This document shows positions 14,775-23,169 of a DNA stretch of 40,003 bases, piece after piece; within the stretch, counting starts at the first letter, position 1; every line of letters starts with the position of its first letter. Origin of the DNA: Rubellimicrobium roseum (lineage in GTDB: Bacteria; Pseudomonadota; Alphaproteobacteria; Rhodobacterales; Rhodobacteraceae). The notes under the pieces are model-generated. The model was not told the origin of the DNA. It saw only the letters and a program-made list of their open reading frames with translations, and ran no database searches. The stretch covers positions 1-40,003 of the forward strand of contig NZ_VDFV01000036.1 in NCBI RefSeq assembly GCF_006152145.1, given 5' to 3'. Both the position numbers and the translations under genes were made by a program.

Positions 14775-15131
14775 TCAATCCAGCGCCTCGACGCCTTGAA
14801 CCCTCATGCGCTCGACGAAGTCCAGCATTTGCTGCAGCTGCTCCGGCGCGTGGCCTTGCTATACTGCGACCCCAGCCACGACGCGGAGCGGCTCACGGGA
14901 GCGGAAGGACCCCATGGGGTTGCCAGGAAAATTCTTGTCCGTGGGGTTAGGATCGCCCTCGATGGAAATTGTGAGTCCCACGACGTAGAGCCCCTCGCGA
15001 CCGGAACCCTGTGCGGTCTCAGCGACCCAGACCGCCGCCTCCAGCGTGGCCGCGAGATAGACCTGCGAGTTGGGCTTGCCTGCGCCGAAGTTGGAGCGGT
15101 GGCTGGCAGCGATCAGGTCGCCCGGCTGCGC
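14775..15131 (-). pseudogene. arr: Broken rifampin ADP-ribosyltransferase (arr)
   Basis: Reading the minus strand gives GDLIAASHRSNFGAGKPNSQ, VYLAATLEAAVWVAETAQGS, GREGLYVV, then DPNPTDKNFPGNPMGSFRSR and EPLRVVAGV. This matches the body of Arr enzymes, which inactivate rifamycins by ADP-ribosylation. Two lesions are visible. An in-frame TAG at 14859-14861 sits where the family has a Trp, followed in the same frame by GHAPEQLQQMLDFVERMRVQ and GVEALD. The N-terminal 20 or so residues with the conserved His-Gly-Thr are missing; similarity begins right after the stop of the adjacent membrane-protein gene. The gene should be inactive unless the amber codon is read through and the start is rebuilt elsewhere. 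Confidence 0.8.
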
Positions 15132-15413
15132 CTACAGCTGCAACACTACGTCGAGTGCTATTCGTATAGTCGCAGCCAGCGCCGCGCAGGCGGTGGCCAG
15201 CGCCGCGCGCGAGTTCAGGATTTGGGAGCGATTAAGAGCGGTTACCAGCCGGTTGATATCGGCCGCGTCCAGCGCCTCGTGGCGGCTGATGCGGCGGACC
15301 CGATGCCGGCTCGCAGCCCACCAGAACCAGGCCGACGCCAGGGCCGCCGCTCCGATCATGAGGTCGAGCGCGACCAACACTCCGGCCATGTTCCCAACCC
15401 AACTCTCACTCAT
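15132..15413 (-). CDS. Small membrane protein downstream of cydB
   Basis: This 93-residue protein has a hydrophobic helix at about residues 9-32 (GVLVALDLMIGAAALASAWF) and a second weaker one at the C-terminus (ALATACAALAATIRIALDVV), separated by a basic segment (SRHRVRRISRHE). Its ATG lies inside the 3' end of cydB (8-bp overlap), so it is translated with the oxidase. It is longer than CydX (about 30-40 residues) and I do not recognise the family. An accessory role for the oxidase is inferred from position only. Its stop abuts the arr remnant, so its C-terminus may be a recombination product. Confidence 0.6.
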   Translation of the reverse strand: MSESWVGNMAGVLVALDLMIGAAALASAWFWWAASRHRVRRISRHEALDAADINRLVTALNRSQILNSRAALATACAALAATIRIALDVVLQL

Positions 15414-16422
15414 AACGCAGCTCTCCCAGCTTCCCCCGGAACACCCAGTAGCTGAACGCCGTGTAGGCCAGGATCATCGGCAGCACGAACACGCTCCCCA
15501 CAAGGATCACGCCCAGGCTCTCGGGCGCCGCGGCGGCGTCCCAGATCGTCAGGCTCCCCGGCACCACATACGGGTAGAACGAGAACGCGAGCCCCTGGAA
15601 CGCCAGCCCGAACACCGCCACCGCGCCCGCGAAGGGCACCCAGGCCCAGCGGTCGCCGGGGCGCGGATAGCGCGCCAGCGCCACCCAGAGCCCCGCCAGC
15701 AGCAGCCCCGTCACGACCGGGATCGGCGCCAGCAGGACGACGTTCGGCAAGCTGAACCACTTGTCGAACACCCGCTCGCTCACCAGCGGCGTCGCCACCG
15801 ACACCGCGACGAGCCCCAGCCCCGCGAAGAGGAGCGCCCCCCGCGCCCAGACGGCCGCCCTCCGCTGCAGCTCGCCCTCGGCCTTGAGAAGCAGCCAGCA
15901 CGCCCCGATGAACCCATAGGCCGCCGCCAGCCCCAGCGCGGTCACGGCCGCGAACAGATGCGCGTCCCAGCCGCCCCGGAACCCCAGGATGTAGGACCCC
16001 AGCATCCACCCCTGCGCCAGCGCGGCGAGGAGCGAGCCGCCCAGGAACGCCCGGTCCCAGGACAGCTTGGAGCCCGGCGCCATCTTGGTGCGGAACTTGA
16101 ACGCCACCCCCCGCGCCACCAGCCCCACCAGCATCAGCGCCACGGGGAGGTAGAGCGCGGTCAGGATCTCCCCATGCGCGAGGGGAAAGGCCACCAGCAG
16201 CAAGCCCGTGGCCAGCACCAGCCACGTCTCGTTGGCATCCCAGAACGGGCCGATGGAGGCGATCATCGCATCCCGCTCCCCCTCGTCCCGCGCGCCCCCG
16301 AGGAGGAGCCCCACCCCCAGGTCGTAGCCGTCGAGCACCACGTACATCAGGATCGCAAGCCCCATCAGACCGGCGAAGACCACCGGCAGCCAGGTCGCGG
16401 GGGCAAGTCCGAACAGCTCCAT
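15406..16422 (-). CDS. cydB: Cytochrome bd-type (cyanide-insensitive) quinol oxidase subunit II
   Basis: This 338-residue multi-pass protein has the CydB hallmarks: YVVLDGYDLGVGLL near the N-terminus, GPFWDANETWLVLATG, FRTKMAPGSKLSWDRAF, and FYPYVVPGSLTIWDAAAAPE. It partners CydA in the inner membrane, coupling quinol oxidation to O2 reduction without proton pumping. ATG 16422 is preferred over the preceding GTG because AGGAG lies six bases upstream. It begins ten bases after the cydA stop, a two-gene operon with the small membrane protein as third gene. Confidence 0.95.
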   Translation of the reverse strand: MELFGLAPATWLPVVFAGLMGLAILMYVVLDGYDLGVGLLLGGARDEGERDAMIASIGPFWDANETWLVLATGLLLVAFPLAHGEILTALYLPVALMLVGLVARGVAFKFRTKMAPGSKLSWDRAFLGGSLLAALAQGWMLGSYILGFRGGWDAHLFAAVTALGLAAAYGFIGACWLLLKAEGELQRRAAVWARGALLFAGLGLVAVSVATPLVSERVFDKWFSLPNVVLLAPIPVVTGLLLAGLWVALARYPRPGDRWAWVPFAGAVAVFGLAFQGLAFSFYPYVVPGSLTIWDAAAAPESLGVILVGSVFVLPMILAYTAFSYWVFRGKLGELRYE

Positions 16423-16432
16423 CACCCTCTCC

Positions 16433-17821
16433 TCACGCCTGCGCCGGGCGGCCCAGCGCCGCCTCGGCCGCCGCCTCGCCCGCCTCGGGCACCGCGCCCG
16501 GGCCCTCCGCGGTCACGTCCGCGCGCCGGCCCTTGCCGGCCAGGTAGTAGAGCGTCCCCACATAGGCCCCGAGCAGGAGCGTGTAGACCACCATGTAGCC
16601 CACGAAGGTCGTGGCGATCATCGCCGCCGGCACGTCCGACGCCGCCTCGCGCGTCGTCAGCACCCCGTACACGAGCCAGGGCTGCCGCCCGATCTCGGTC
16701 ACGTACCAGCCCGCCACCGTGGCGACCCAGCCCGAGAAGGTCATCGCGACGAGCGCCCGCGTCACCAGCGGCGAGGGCTCGCCCCGCCGCCAGAGCTGCC
16801 AGGCGGCGAGCCAGGAGACCGCGAGCATGAGCATCCCCACGCCCACCATGACCCGGAACGACCAGAACACCGGCGCCACCGGCGGATGCTCGCCCCGGAA
16901 GTCGTTGAGTCCCGGCACCACGCCCTGCGGGTCGTGCTTGAGGATCAGCGACGCCCCATAGGGGATGCCGATCTCGAACCGGTTCTCCCGCGCCTCCTCG
17001 TCGGGCAGCGCGAACAGCACCAGCGGCACCGCCGCCTGCGTCTCCCAGTTGGCCTCGATGGCCGCGACCTTGGCCGGCTGGTGCTCCAGCGTGTTGAGCC
17101 CGTGGACGTCGCCCACGACGATCTGCACCGGGATCAGCAGCGCCCCCGCGATGATGCCCGTCCGCAGCCCCAGCCGCACCGCGGGCGCCCGGTCGCCCCG
17201 CAGCCACCGCCACGCCGACAGCCCCGCCACCAGGAACGCCGCCGTCAGGCCCGAGGCCAGGAGCATGTGCGACAGCCGCACCGGCATGGAGGGGTTGAAC
17301 ACGATGGCCCACCAGTCCGTCGCATGGGCCACCCCGTCGCGCATCTCGAAGCCCGCGGGCGTGTGCATCCACGACGACAGCACCATGATCCAGAACGCCG
17401 ACATGGTGGTCCCGACCGCCACCAGCGCGGTCGCCGCCGTGTGCGCCCAGTTCGGGATGCGTCCATGCCCGAACAGCATCACCCCGATGAACACCGCCTC
17501 GAGGAAGAACGCCGTCATGATCTCGTAGGCGAGGAGCGGCCCCGCGATGTTGCCCACCGTGTTCATGAAGCCCGGCCAGTTGGTGCCGAACTGGAAGCTC
17601 ATCACGATGCCCGACACGACGCCGAGCGAGAAGGTCAGCGCGAAGACCTTGGTCCAGAAGCGGTAAAGCTCCATCCACGCCCCGTCGCCCGTCCGCGAGA
17701 AGCGCCACTTCATGAACAGCAGCATCCACGCGAGCGCGATGGTGATGGTCGGGAACAGGATGTGGAACGTGATGTTGGCCGCGAACTGCATGCGGGCCAG
17801 AAGGACCGGATCCTCCAGCAC
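16433..17821 (-). CDS. cydA: Cytochrome bd-type (cyanide-insensitive) quinol oxidase subunit I
   Basis: This 462-residue subunit carries the haem ligands His20 (NITFHILFPT) and His185 (VRLSHMLLA) and the proton-channel glutamates Glu100 and Glu108 (LLAYEIMTAFFLEAVFIG). It also has the family motif GRQPWLVYGVLTT. The short Q-loop length is that of the CIO subfamily, which tolerates cyanide and serves at low O2 or under respiratory stress. The start is GTG 17821 with GGGAG eight bases upstream. One copy of the repeated structured element lies about 52 bp upstream. The C-terminus is Ala/Glu-rich and variable. Confidence 0.95.
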   Translation of the reverse strand: MLEDPVLLARMQFAANITFHILFPTITIALAWMLLFMKWRFSRTGDGAWMELYRFWTKVFALTFSLGVVSGIVMSFQFGTNWPGFMNTVGNIAGPLLAYEIMTAFFLEAVFIGVMLFGHGRIPNWAHTAATALVAVGTTMSAFWIMVLSSWMHTPAGFEMRDGVAHATDWWAIVFNPSMPVRLSHMLLASGLTAAFLVAGLSAWRWLRGDRAPAVRLGLRTGIIAGALLIPVQIVVGDVHGLNTLEHQPAKVAAIEANWETQAAVPLVLFALPDEEARENRFEIGIPYGASLILKHDPQGVVPGLNDFRGEHPPVAPVFWSFRVMVGVGMLMLAVSWLAAWQLWRRGEPSPLVTRALVAMTFSGWVATVAGWYVTEIGRQPWLVYGVLTTREAASDVPAAMIATTFVGYMVVYTLLLGAYVGTLYYLAGKGRRADVTAEGPGAVPEAGEAAAEAALGRPAQA

Positions 17822-17873
17822 TTGGGCGTCTCCCTCTCAGGGGCGCCACCCTCATCCGGCGGCGCCGAATGAA

Positions 17874-17918
17874 GGTCCGACATCGCGGGGCGGTCCCCGC
17901 CAGAGGGGCCCGGACCCC
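17874..17918 (-). ncRNA. Structured repeat element, copy A (upstream of cydA)
   Basis: The plus strand reads GGTCCGACATC, stem GCGGGG, loop CGGT, stem CCCCGC, then CAGAGGGGCCCGGACCCC. Outer arms (GGTCCG with CGGACC) and the inner 6-bp stem both pair. The flanks are identical to copies B (19236-19279) and C (32571-32617), while the inner stem differs with compensating changes. On the minus strand it is a leader element ending about 52 nt before the cydA GTG. I cannot match it to a named riboswitch. Confidence 0.6.
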
Positions 17919-18014
17919 CGTCGCCCAGGGAGGTGGGAAGGTATGTTCCTTACAGCAAGAGCGAGCCGAAGGGGTGCGACGCCGTGTCCTTAGAATGCTC
18001 GCCGATGGCTGGCA

Positions 18015-19004
18015 TTAATGTGGCCAGATGGCCCAGACATAAAGGACGTAGCCGCCTAGGAGCAGCGCGCCTTCGCCGCGCGTGAGCCTCCGCCCGGTCC
18101 AGAGAAGGAGCAGAAGCAGGACAGAGACGCCGATCATCACCAGACTGTCAAAGCCGGCGATCTCGGGCGGCACGGGCGTAGGCGCAATGAGCGCGGTCAC
18201 GCCGCCGATCCCCAGGATGTTGTAGATGTTGGATCCCAGGATGTTGCCTACCGCCACGTCCGACTGGCGCCGAACCGCCGCGATGGCCGAGGTGGCGAGC
18301 TCGGGCATGGAGGTGCCGGCGGCCACGATGGTCAGGCCGATCACCGTTTCGCTCACCCCCAGGAGCCGCGCGAGGTCGATCGAGGCCCCTACGAAGAAGC
18401 GGGCGCCCAGCACCAGCAGCCCCAGGCCGCCCAGGGCCATGAGCAAGGGTAGAGCCCATCCGAGGGCGCTCCGTGAGCCGTCGGCACCGGGCGTCGTGCC
18501 CGGGTCGAGGCCCTCAAGTGCCTCAGCCTTCTCGAAGGCCGCTGTATGCCCGCCGGCAGCCACCCGCTCCTGACGCCAGGCGAAGAAAAGGTAGGCTGCA
18601 AGAAGTCCGAGCAGCAGGGCGCCCACAGGGCGGTCCAGCATCCAAGTCCAGCCCACCACGACCAGAAGCAGCGCCGTGGCGATGACCAGCACGCCGTCAC
18701 GGCGCAGCGCGGTCGAGGACACGGTCAGCGGGTAGATCATCGCCGCCACGCCCAGGATCACCAGGATGTTGAAGATGTTGGAGCCGACGATGTTGCCCAC
18801 AGCGATCCCCGGTGAGTCCACAAGCGCGGCCTGCACGCTGGTCACGAGTTCGGGCGTGGAGGTGCCGAAGCCCACAACCGTCAGGCCGATGAGGAGCGCG
18901 GACACGCCCAGCCGTTCCGCCAAGCGGACGGCGCCGCGCACCAGCAGCTCGGCTCCCAGGACCAGGAGGACCAGTCCACCCATCAGCGACAGCGCGAGCG
19001 CCAT
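18015..19004 (-). CDS. CaCA-family calcium/sodium antiporter
   Basis: This 329-residue membrane protein has two inverted alpha-repeats: GFGTSTPELVTSVQAAL with NIVGSNIFNILVILG, and AAGTSMPELATSAIAAV with NILGSNIYNILGIGG. The two Glu residues in the PEL motifs and the Gly-Ser-Asn motifs form the ion sites of the YrbG/NCX family. It exchanges Ca2+ for Na+ or H+ across the inner membrane. A basic/acidic cytoplasmic loop (AFEKAEALEGLDPGTTPGAD) joins the halves. AAGGAAAGG precedes the ATG. It is divergent from the Mrp operon and lies upstream of cydAB on the same strand. Confidence 0.92.
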   Translation of the reverse strand: MALALSLMGGLVLLVLGAELLVRGAVRLAERLGVSALLIGLTVVGFGTSTPELVTSVQAALVDSPGIAVGNIVGSNIFNILVILGVAAMIYPLTVSSTALRRDGVLVIATALLLVVVGWTWMLDRPVGALLLGLLAAYLFFAWRQERVAAGGHTAAFEKAEALEGLDPGTTPGADGSRSALGWALPLLMALGGLGLLVLGARFFVGASIDLARLLGVSETVIGLTIVAAGTSMPELATSAIAAVRRQSDVAVGNILGSNIYNILGIGGVTALIAPTPVPPEIAGFDSLVMIGVSVLLLLLLWTGRRLTRGEGALLLGGYVLYVWAIWPH

Positions 19005-19356
19005 GGTTCAGTCCTTTCCTTCCATGTCGTGAGATTGCGCCCGCAGGCCCGGTCCGGACGGCGTAGCAGACCGGGCCCGGAACGGATCGCGTTCCGAAGG
19101 CGCGGATTGGCTTGCGTAGACCACTCGGCAGCGGGTGCTCTCCGTCGGTGCAACAGGCTCAGCAGATACCAAGCTGCATGGCAGCATGTCGAAGCCTCCT
19201 CGACTGAGCCGATCGCACGGCTGACCTCCGGAGGAGTCCGACATCGCGGTGGCATCACCGCCAGAGGGGCCCGGACCCCATAGCCGGCATCTAAGTACCG
19301 CCACCTCCCGTTCAAGTCCTTGCCCAACCGAAACGGGCAGTCTATGGTCGTGCAGG
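19005..19356. other. Divergent control region between exchanger and Mrp operon
   Basis: This 352-bp region holds no gene. It contains copy B of the repeated structured element and, directly beside it, a perfect palindrome CCTCCGGAGG (19226-19235). Promoters for both divergent units must lie here, but I see no clear sigma-70 consensus. Confidence 0.5.
19236..19279 (-). ncRNA. Structured repeat element, copy B (exchanger/Mrp intergenic)
   Basis: The plus strand reads GTCCGACATC, stem GCGGTG, loop GCAT, stem CACCGC, then CAGAGGGGCCCGGACCCC. The inner stem is kept by a paired change relative to copy A (G-C to T-A at one position). It is 232 bp upstream of the exchanger start on the minus strand and 77 bp upstream of mrpE on the plus strand. 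Orientation is therefore ambiguous for this copy; minus is chosen to agree with copies A and C. Confidence 0.55.
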
Positions 19357-19896
19357 ATGGAAACAATTGTGCCCGCCCAGCCTCCCCTCTCCGGAACCCC
19401 CGTGGGCGCCGGCCGGAGGTTCGGGGCCGCTCGCTTCACAGTCGTGGCGCTGATCCTCGCGGCGCTGTGGGTCGTGCTCAACGAGGTCGACCCTGGAAGC
19501 TGGATCGTCGGGGTTCCTTCCATCCTTCTGGGTGCCTGGCTCGCCTGCCTCCTGCCGCCATCGACGAACTGGGTGCGCTCACCCCTTGGTGTCCTTCGCT
19601 TCGCCCCCTTCTTTCTGGGGCAGTCGCTGCTCGGCAGCTGGGACGTGGCCCTGCGGGCGCTCCGCCCCAGCCTGCCCATTGCTCCCGCTTTCCTGTCCTA
19701 CCGGACTCGCCTGCCACCCGGCGCCGCGCGGGTCCTGTTCTTCGACGCCATCACCCTTCTCCCGGGCACCCTGAGCGCCGAGCTGGACGGGGACCAGGTC
19801 GTCGTGCACGCCGTGGATGCCGGCGCCGCCCCGCGGGAGGGGATCGAGGACCTCGAACGGCGGGTGGCTCGGCTATTCGGGTTGGAGCTGCAATGA
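19357..19896 (+). CDS. mrpE: Mrp-type Na+/H+ antiporter subunit E
   Basis: This 179-residue protein has two or three N-terminal hydrophobic segments (FTVVALILAALWVVLNE, GVPSILLGAWLACLL) and the family region SLPIAPAFLSYRTRLPPGAA. LFFDAITLLPGTLSAELDGD is the conserved MnhE block, and the cytoplasmic tail is short. MrpE is a small subunit needed for assembly of the complex. ATG 19357 was chosen on family length, as the ribosome binding site is weak. Its stop overlaps the mrpF start (ATGA). It is the first gene of an eight-gene operon. Confidence 0.85.
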   Translation: METIVPAQPPLSGTPVGAGRRFGAARFTVVALILAALWVVLNEVDPGSWIVGVPSILLGAWLACLLPPSTNWVRSPLGVLRFAPFFLGQSLLGSWDVALRALRPSLPIAPAFLSYRTRLPPGAARVLFFDAITLLPGTLSAELDGDQVVVHAVDAGAAPREGIEDLERRVARLFGLELQ

Positions 19897-20162
19897 CCGC
19901 CATTGCCCTCGGCGTCGCGGTCGTCCTCGTCCTTCTCATGGGCGGCAGTCTCGTGCGCGTGGCGATCGGGCCCACGGACGCCGACCGGATGCTGGGGCTC
20001 CAGCTGCTCGGCAGCAACTTGACCGCCTTGGCCCTGCTCATGTCGGAGGCGCTCGCCATGCCGCGTCTCGTCGACCTTGCGCTGGTCTTCGCGACGCTGG
20101 CCGGCGTGACCACCGCGGTCTTCGTCGCCACCTATGCCAATGCGCGGGAGGACCGGCGATGA
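19893..20162 (+). CDS. mrpF: Mrp-type antiporter subunit F
   Basis: This 89-residue protein has three transmembrane helices. It carries the MrpF signature RVAIGPTDADRMLGLQLLGS, followed by a helix with EALAMPRLVDLALVFATLAG. The conserved Gly-Pro-x2-x-Asp-Arg near residues 26-32 is typical. It overlaps mrpE upstream and mrpG downstream by four bases each, so translation of the three is coupled. Confidence 0.9.
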   Translation: MTAIALGVAVVLVLLMGGSLVRVAIGPTDADRMLGLQLLGSNLTALALLMSEALAMPRLVDLALVFATLAGVTTAVFVATYANAREDRR

Positions 20163-20461
20163 GCTGGGCCGAGATCGTGGCGGCCACGCTCTTCGGGTCG
20201 GGGGCCTTCTTCTTCCTTGGCGGCACGGTGGGGCTGCTGCGCTTTCCGGACGTCTTCACCAGGCTCCATGCACTCACCAAGGCGGACAACCTCGGCCTCG
20301 GGCTGATCGCCCTGGGCGCGATCGTGCTGGCCGACAGCCTCTGGATCGCGCTCAAGATCCTCCTGGTCTGGATCGTGGTGCTCCTGGGAAGCGCGACCTC
20401 CGGATACCTCGTGGCCCGGCATGCGCGCCGTGGCTCCAACTCCAGGAGCCCGCCGCCATGA
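20159..20461 (+). CDS. mrpG: Mrp-type antiporter subunit G
   Basis: This 100-residue membrane protein has the MnhG/PhaG core GGTVGLLRFPDVFTRLHALT, KADNLGLGLIALGAIV and a final helix ending SGYLVARHA. The Arg-Phe-Pro-Asp-x2-x-Arg-x-His-Ala motif is diagnostic. The start overlaps the mrpF stop (ATGA), and the stop overlaps the next start. The C-terminal tail is Ser/Pro/Arg-rich. Confidence 0.92.
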   Translation: MSWAEIVAATLFGSGAFFFLGGTVGLLRFPDVFTRLHALTKADNLGLGLIALGAIVLADSLWIALKILLVWIVVLLGSATSGYLVARHARRGSNSRSPPP

Positions 20462-21393
20462 GCGGCCTCCTGATCTCGGCTCTGGACCTTGTGCTGGGCC
20501 TCCTTACCCTGGGCCTCGCAGCGGCGACGCTCGGCACCCGCGACCAGGCGCGGATGCTGATGCTGTTCGTCACCTTTGGCGGTGTCGTGGCCCTCCTCTG
20601 GGTGCGCCTGCGCGCGCCCGACGTGGCCCTGGCCGAGGCGTCCATCGGCGCGGCGCTCACGGGCGGCCTGCTGCTGCGGATGCGGCCGATGCTGCCCCCC
20701 TCGGACGGAAACGCCCCCCGGCCGATCCGGGCGCTTGCCGCGGCCCTCGCGCTCGGAACGTTCGCCGCGCTCGCCTGGGCCTTGTCTCTGGTGGATTGGG
20801 GCGCACGGCCGAGCCTTGCGGGACCCGTCTTCGAGCGCCTGCCCGAGAGCGGCGTGACCAATCCCGTCACGGCGGTGCTGCTCAACTTCCGCGCCTACGA
20901 CACGCTGCTCGAGGTGGCGGTGCTGCTGGTCGCGGTGGTGGGCGTCTGGATGCTGAGCCCGCGCGCGCCCGCGCTGACACCGCTCAGGGACGATCCCCTG
21001 TTCCTCGCGCTCCTGCGTCTGCTCGTGCCGTTCCTCTGCATCCTGGCGGGATACCTCCTGTGGCTCGGCTCCTTCGCGCCAGGGGGTGCCTTCCAGGCCG
21101 GGGCCGCGCTGTCGGCCGCGTTCCTGTTCCTGCTCCTGGCGGGGGTTCCGGATGCCCCAGGGCAGGCGGACCGGGCCTGGCTGCGCGCCGCCCTGGTCAT
21201 GGGGCTCGCCGTGTTCATCGCGGTGGCGGTCGGGGTGAGCCTGCGGGGCGCGGCCCTTCTCGAGTACCCCCCCGCGCAGGCCAAGAACCTGATCCTGCTA
21301 ATCGAGGCGGCGCTCACGGTCAGCATCGCCCTGACGCTCATGGTGCTGTTCCAGGGCGGGCGTCCGGCCTCCCGCGACGGAGCGGATCCATGA
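20458..21393 (+). CDS. mrpB: DUF4040-MnhB fusion subunit (MrpA C-terminal plus MrpB)
   Basis: In this 311-residue protein, the first 80 or so residues (VTFGGVVALLWVRLRAPDVA, then LAEASIGAALTGGLLLRM) are a DUF4040/MbhD-like segment that in classical Mrp belongs to the C-terminus of MrpA. Residues about 135-300 (GVTNPVTAVLLNFRAYDTLL, LGSFAPGGAFQAGAALSAAF) are MnhB. The fusion therefore carries the part of MrpA that holds the antiporter together, while the long NuoL-like part of MrpA is not fused here. Nine or so hydrophobic helices are visible. Both ends overlap neighbours by four bases. Confidence 0.88.
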   Translation: MSGLLISALDLVLGLLTLGLAAATLGTRDQARMLMLFVTFGGVVALLWVRLRAPDVALAEASIGAALTGGLLLRMRPMLPPSDGNAPRPIRALAAALALGTFAALAWALSLVDWGARPSLAGPVFERLPESGVTNPVTAVLLNFRAYDTLLEVAVLLVAVVGVWMLSPRAPALTPLRDDPLFLALLRLLVPFLCILAGYLLWLGSFAPGGAFQAGAALSAAFLFLLLAGVPDAPGQADRAWLRAALVMGLAVFIAVAVGVSLRGAALLEYPPAQAKNLILLIEAALTVSIALTLMVLFQGGRPASRDGADP

Positions 21394-21683
21394 CCGCAGC
21401 ACTCTGGCATGCCTTGGTCGGCGCCGGTCTCTTCAGCCTGTCGCTCTACCACCTGATCGTGGCGCAGGACCTGCTGCGGCGCATCATCGCCGTGAACCTT
21501 CTGGGCACCGGCCTGTTCGTCATCCTGGTCGCCCTGGGCTATCGCGGCCCCGACGCGCCGCCCGACCCGGTGCCGCACGCCCTCGTGCTCACCGGCATCG
21601 TCGTCGCGGTCAGCGCGACGGGCCTCGCGCTCGCGCTCGCGCGGCGGGTCCACGCCTCGGGTGGTCGGTCCGAGGATGTCTGA
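21390..21683 (+). CDS. mrpC: Mrp-type antiporter subunit C (NuoK-like)
   Basis: This 97-residue protein with three transmembrane helices is NuoK/MnhC-like: LVGAGLFSLSLYHLIVAQDL, LRRIIAVNLLGTGLFVILVA, then DPVPHALVLTGIVVAVSATG. The Pro-x-Pro-His-Ala-Leu-x-Leu-Thr-Gly-Ile-Val motif is diagnostic of MrpC. ATG 21390 overlaps the preceding stop, and the 3' end overlaps the first MrpD-like gene by eight bases. Confidence 0.92.
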   Translation: MTAALWHALVGAGLFSLSLYHLIVAQDLLRRIIAVNLLGTGLFVILVALGYRGPDAPPDPVPHALVLTGIVVAVSATGLALALARRVHASGGRSEDV

Positions 21684-23169
21684 CGCGCTTCCGGCGCCCG
21701 ACTGGGCCGTCCTCACGGTCCTCCTGCCGCTCCTCGGCGCGGCCCTGGCCTTCGTGGCGGAGCGCCAGGCCGACCGCATCGGCTTCGCCGCGACGACGGG
21801 GGTGGCGCTGTCCTCGGTGATGCTGCTCCTGCAGGTCGCCGGTGGCGCGCCCTACCAGCAGTCCATCGGCGGCTGGGCCGTGCCTCTCGGCATCGCGCTC
21901 AAGGCGGATGGCCTGGCGGCGCTCATGCTGGCGATGACCGGGCTCGTGGGCCTGGGCGTGGCGGCGCAGGCGCTGCGCACGATGGCGAGCGAGCTGCCCC
22001 CGGCCCGGCAGGGGACGGCCGCGCCCTGGGCCTTCTGGCCGCTCTGGCTCCTGCTCCTGGGTGGGCTCAACGCGCTCTACCTGTCGGCCGACCAGTTCAA
22101 TCTCTACGTCACGCTGGAGATCGTGAGCCTTGCCGCCGTGGGCCTGACGGCGCTGTCCGGCAAGCCCGAGGCCTTCACGGCCGCGATGCGCTACCTCCTC
22201 GTGGGCTTCCTGGCCTCCCTCCTCTACCTTCTGGGCGTGGCGCTGCTCTACGCCCGGTACGGGGTGCTCGACATCGGCACCGCCCAATCCCTGCTGCGCC
22301 CCGAGCCGGTCGCGCAGCTCGCCATGACGGTCATGCTCGCGGGGCTCGCGCTCAAGTCGGCGCTGTTTCCCCTCCACTTCTGGCTGCCCCCCGCCCACGG
22401 GAACGCCGCCGCCTCGGCGAGCGCGCTCCTCTCGGCCCTGGTCGTGAAGGCCAGCGTCTACCTCGTGCTGCGCCTGTGGTTCGACCTTTTCGGGCCCACG
22501 GGCCTCGCGACCGAGGCCGCGGGACTGCTCCTCGGCCTGCTCGGCGCCGGCGCGATCCTCTGGGGCTCGCTCCAGGCCGTCCTGGCCGAGCGGCTGAAGC
22601 TCCTGGTCGCCTACTCGACCGTGGCTCAGGTGGGCTACCTGTTCCTGGCCCTCCCGCTCGACGGAACCGAGCGGGGGCTTGCATGGCAAGGCGTGGCGAT
22701 GCTGGCGCTGGCCCATGCTTTCGCCAAGTCGGCCATGTTCCTGTGCTGCCAGATCGTGCAGGACCGGCTCGGGCACGACCGCATCCGCGCGCTCACCAGC
22801 TCGGCGAAGCTGCCCCGGTCGACGCAGCTCACGCTGGCGCTGGCCGCCATCAGCCTGATCGGCCTGCCGCCCAGCGGCGGCTTCGTCGGCAAGTGGCTCC
22901 TGCTCCAAGCGAGCCTCGAAGGTGGCTTCACGCTCTGGACGGCGGTGATCATGGCGGGGACGCTGCTCTCGGCGACCGCGATGTTCCGCGTCCTGGTGCG
23001 CTTCTTCGCGGCCCAGCCCGACGACCCCGTCGAGGCCGAGGCGCCGCCCCCCGGGATCACGGCGCGGCTGATCGACCTCGTGCCCTTCGCCCTCGCGGCC
23101 GTGGCGATCCTCCTGGGCCTCGTCGCGACCTGGCCCCTCATGGTGCTGCAGGTGGGGGCCGGCGGATGA
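21676..23169 (+). CDS. mrpD: Mrp-type antiporter subunit D, first copy
   Basis: This 497-residue membrane protein of the NuoL/M/N proton-antiporter fold has the D-type motifs LYVTLEIVSLAAVGLTALSG (conserved transmembrane Glu), ALKSALFPLHFWLPPAH (Lys in the discontinuous helix) and LLVAYSTVAQVGYLFLALP. IGLPPSGGFVGKWLLLQA is also present. It forms one proton/cation channel of the complex. It begins within the end of mrpC and ends four bases into the next gene. Confidence 0.9.
   Translation: MSDALPAPDWAVLTVLLPLLGAALAFVAERQADRIGFAATTGVALSSVMLLLQVAGGAPYQQSIGGWAVPLGIALKADGLAALMLAMTGLVGLGVAAQALRTMASELPPARQGTAAPWAFWPLWLLLLGGLNALYLSADQFNLYVTLEIVSLAAVGLTALSGKPEAFTAAMRYLLVGFLASLLYLLGVALLYARYGVLDIGTAQSLLRPEPVAQLAMTVMLAGLALKSALFPLHFWLPPAHGNAAASASALLSALVVKASVYLVLRLWFDLFGPTGLATEAAGLLLGLLGAGAILWGSLQAVLAERLKLLVAYSTVAQVGYLFLALPLDGTERGLAWQGVAMLALAHAFAKSAMFLCCQIVQDRLGHDRIRALTSSAKLPRSTQLTLALAAISLIGLPPSGGFVGKWLLLQASLEGGFTLWTAVIMAGTLLSATAMFRVLVRFFAAQPDDPVEAEAPPPGITARLIDLVPFALAAVAILLGLVATWPLMVLQVGAGG

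Noticed and set aside
15070-16830. Long plus-strand open frame (586 codons)
   Set aside because: Antisense to cydB and cydA, Arg/Pro/His-rich low-complexity translation; open only because of high GC.
17874-17918. Intrinsic terminator
   Set aside because: No T-run follows in either direction, and the loop-proximal stem varies with compensation while flanks stay fixed, which is not typical of terminators.
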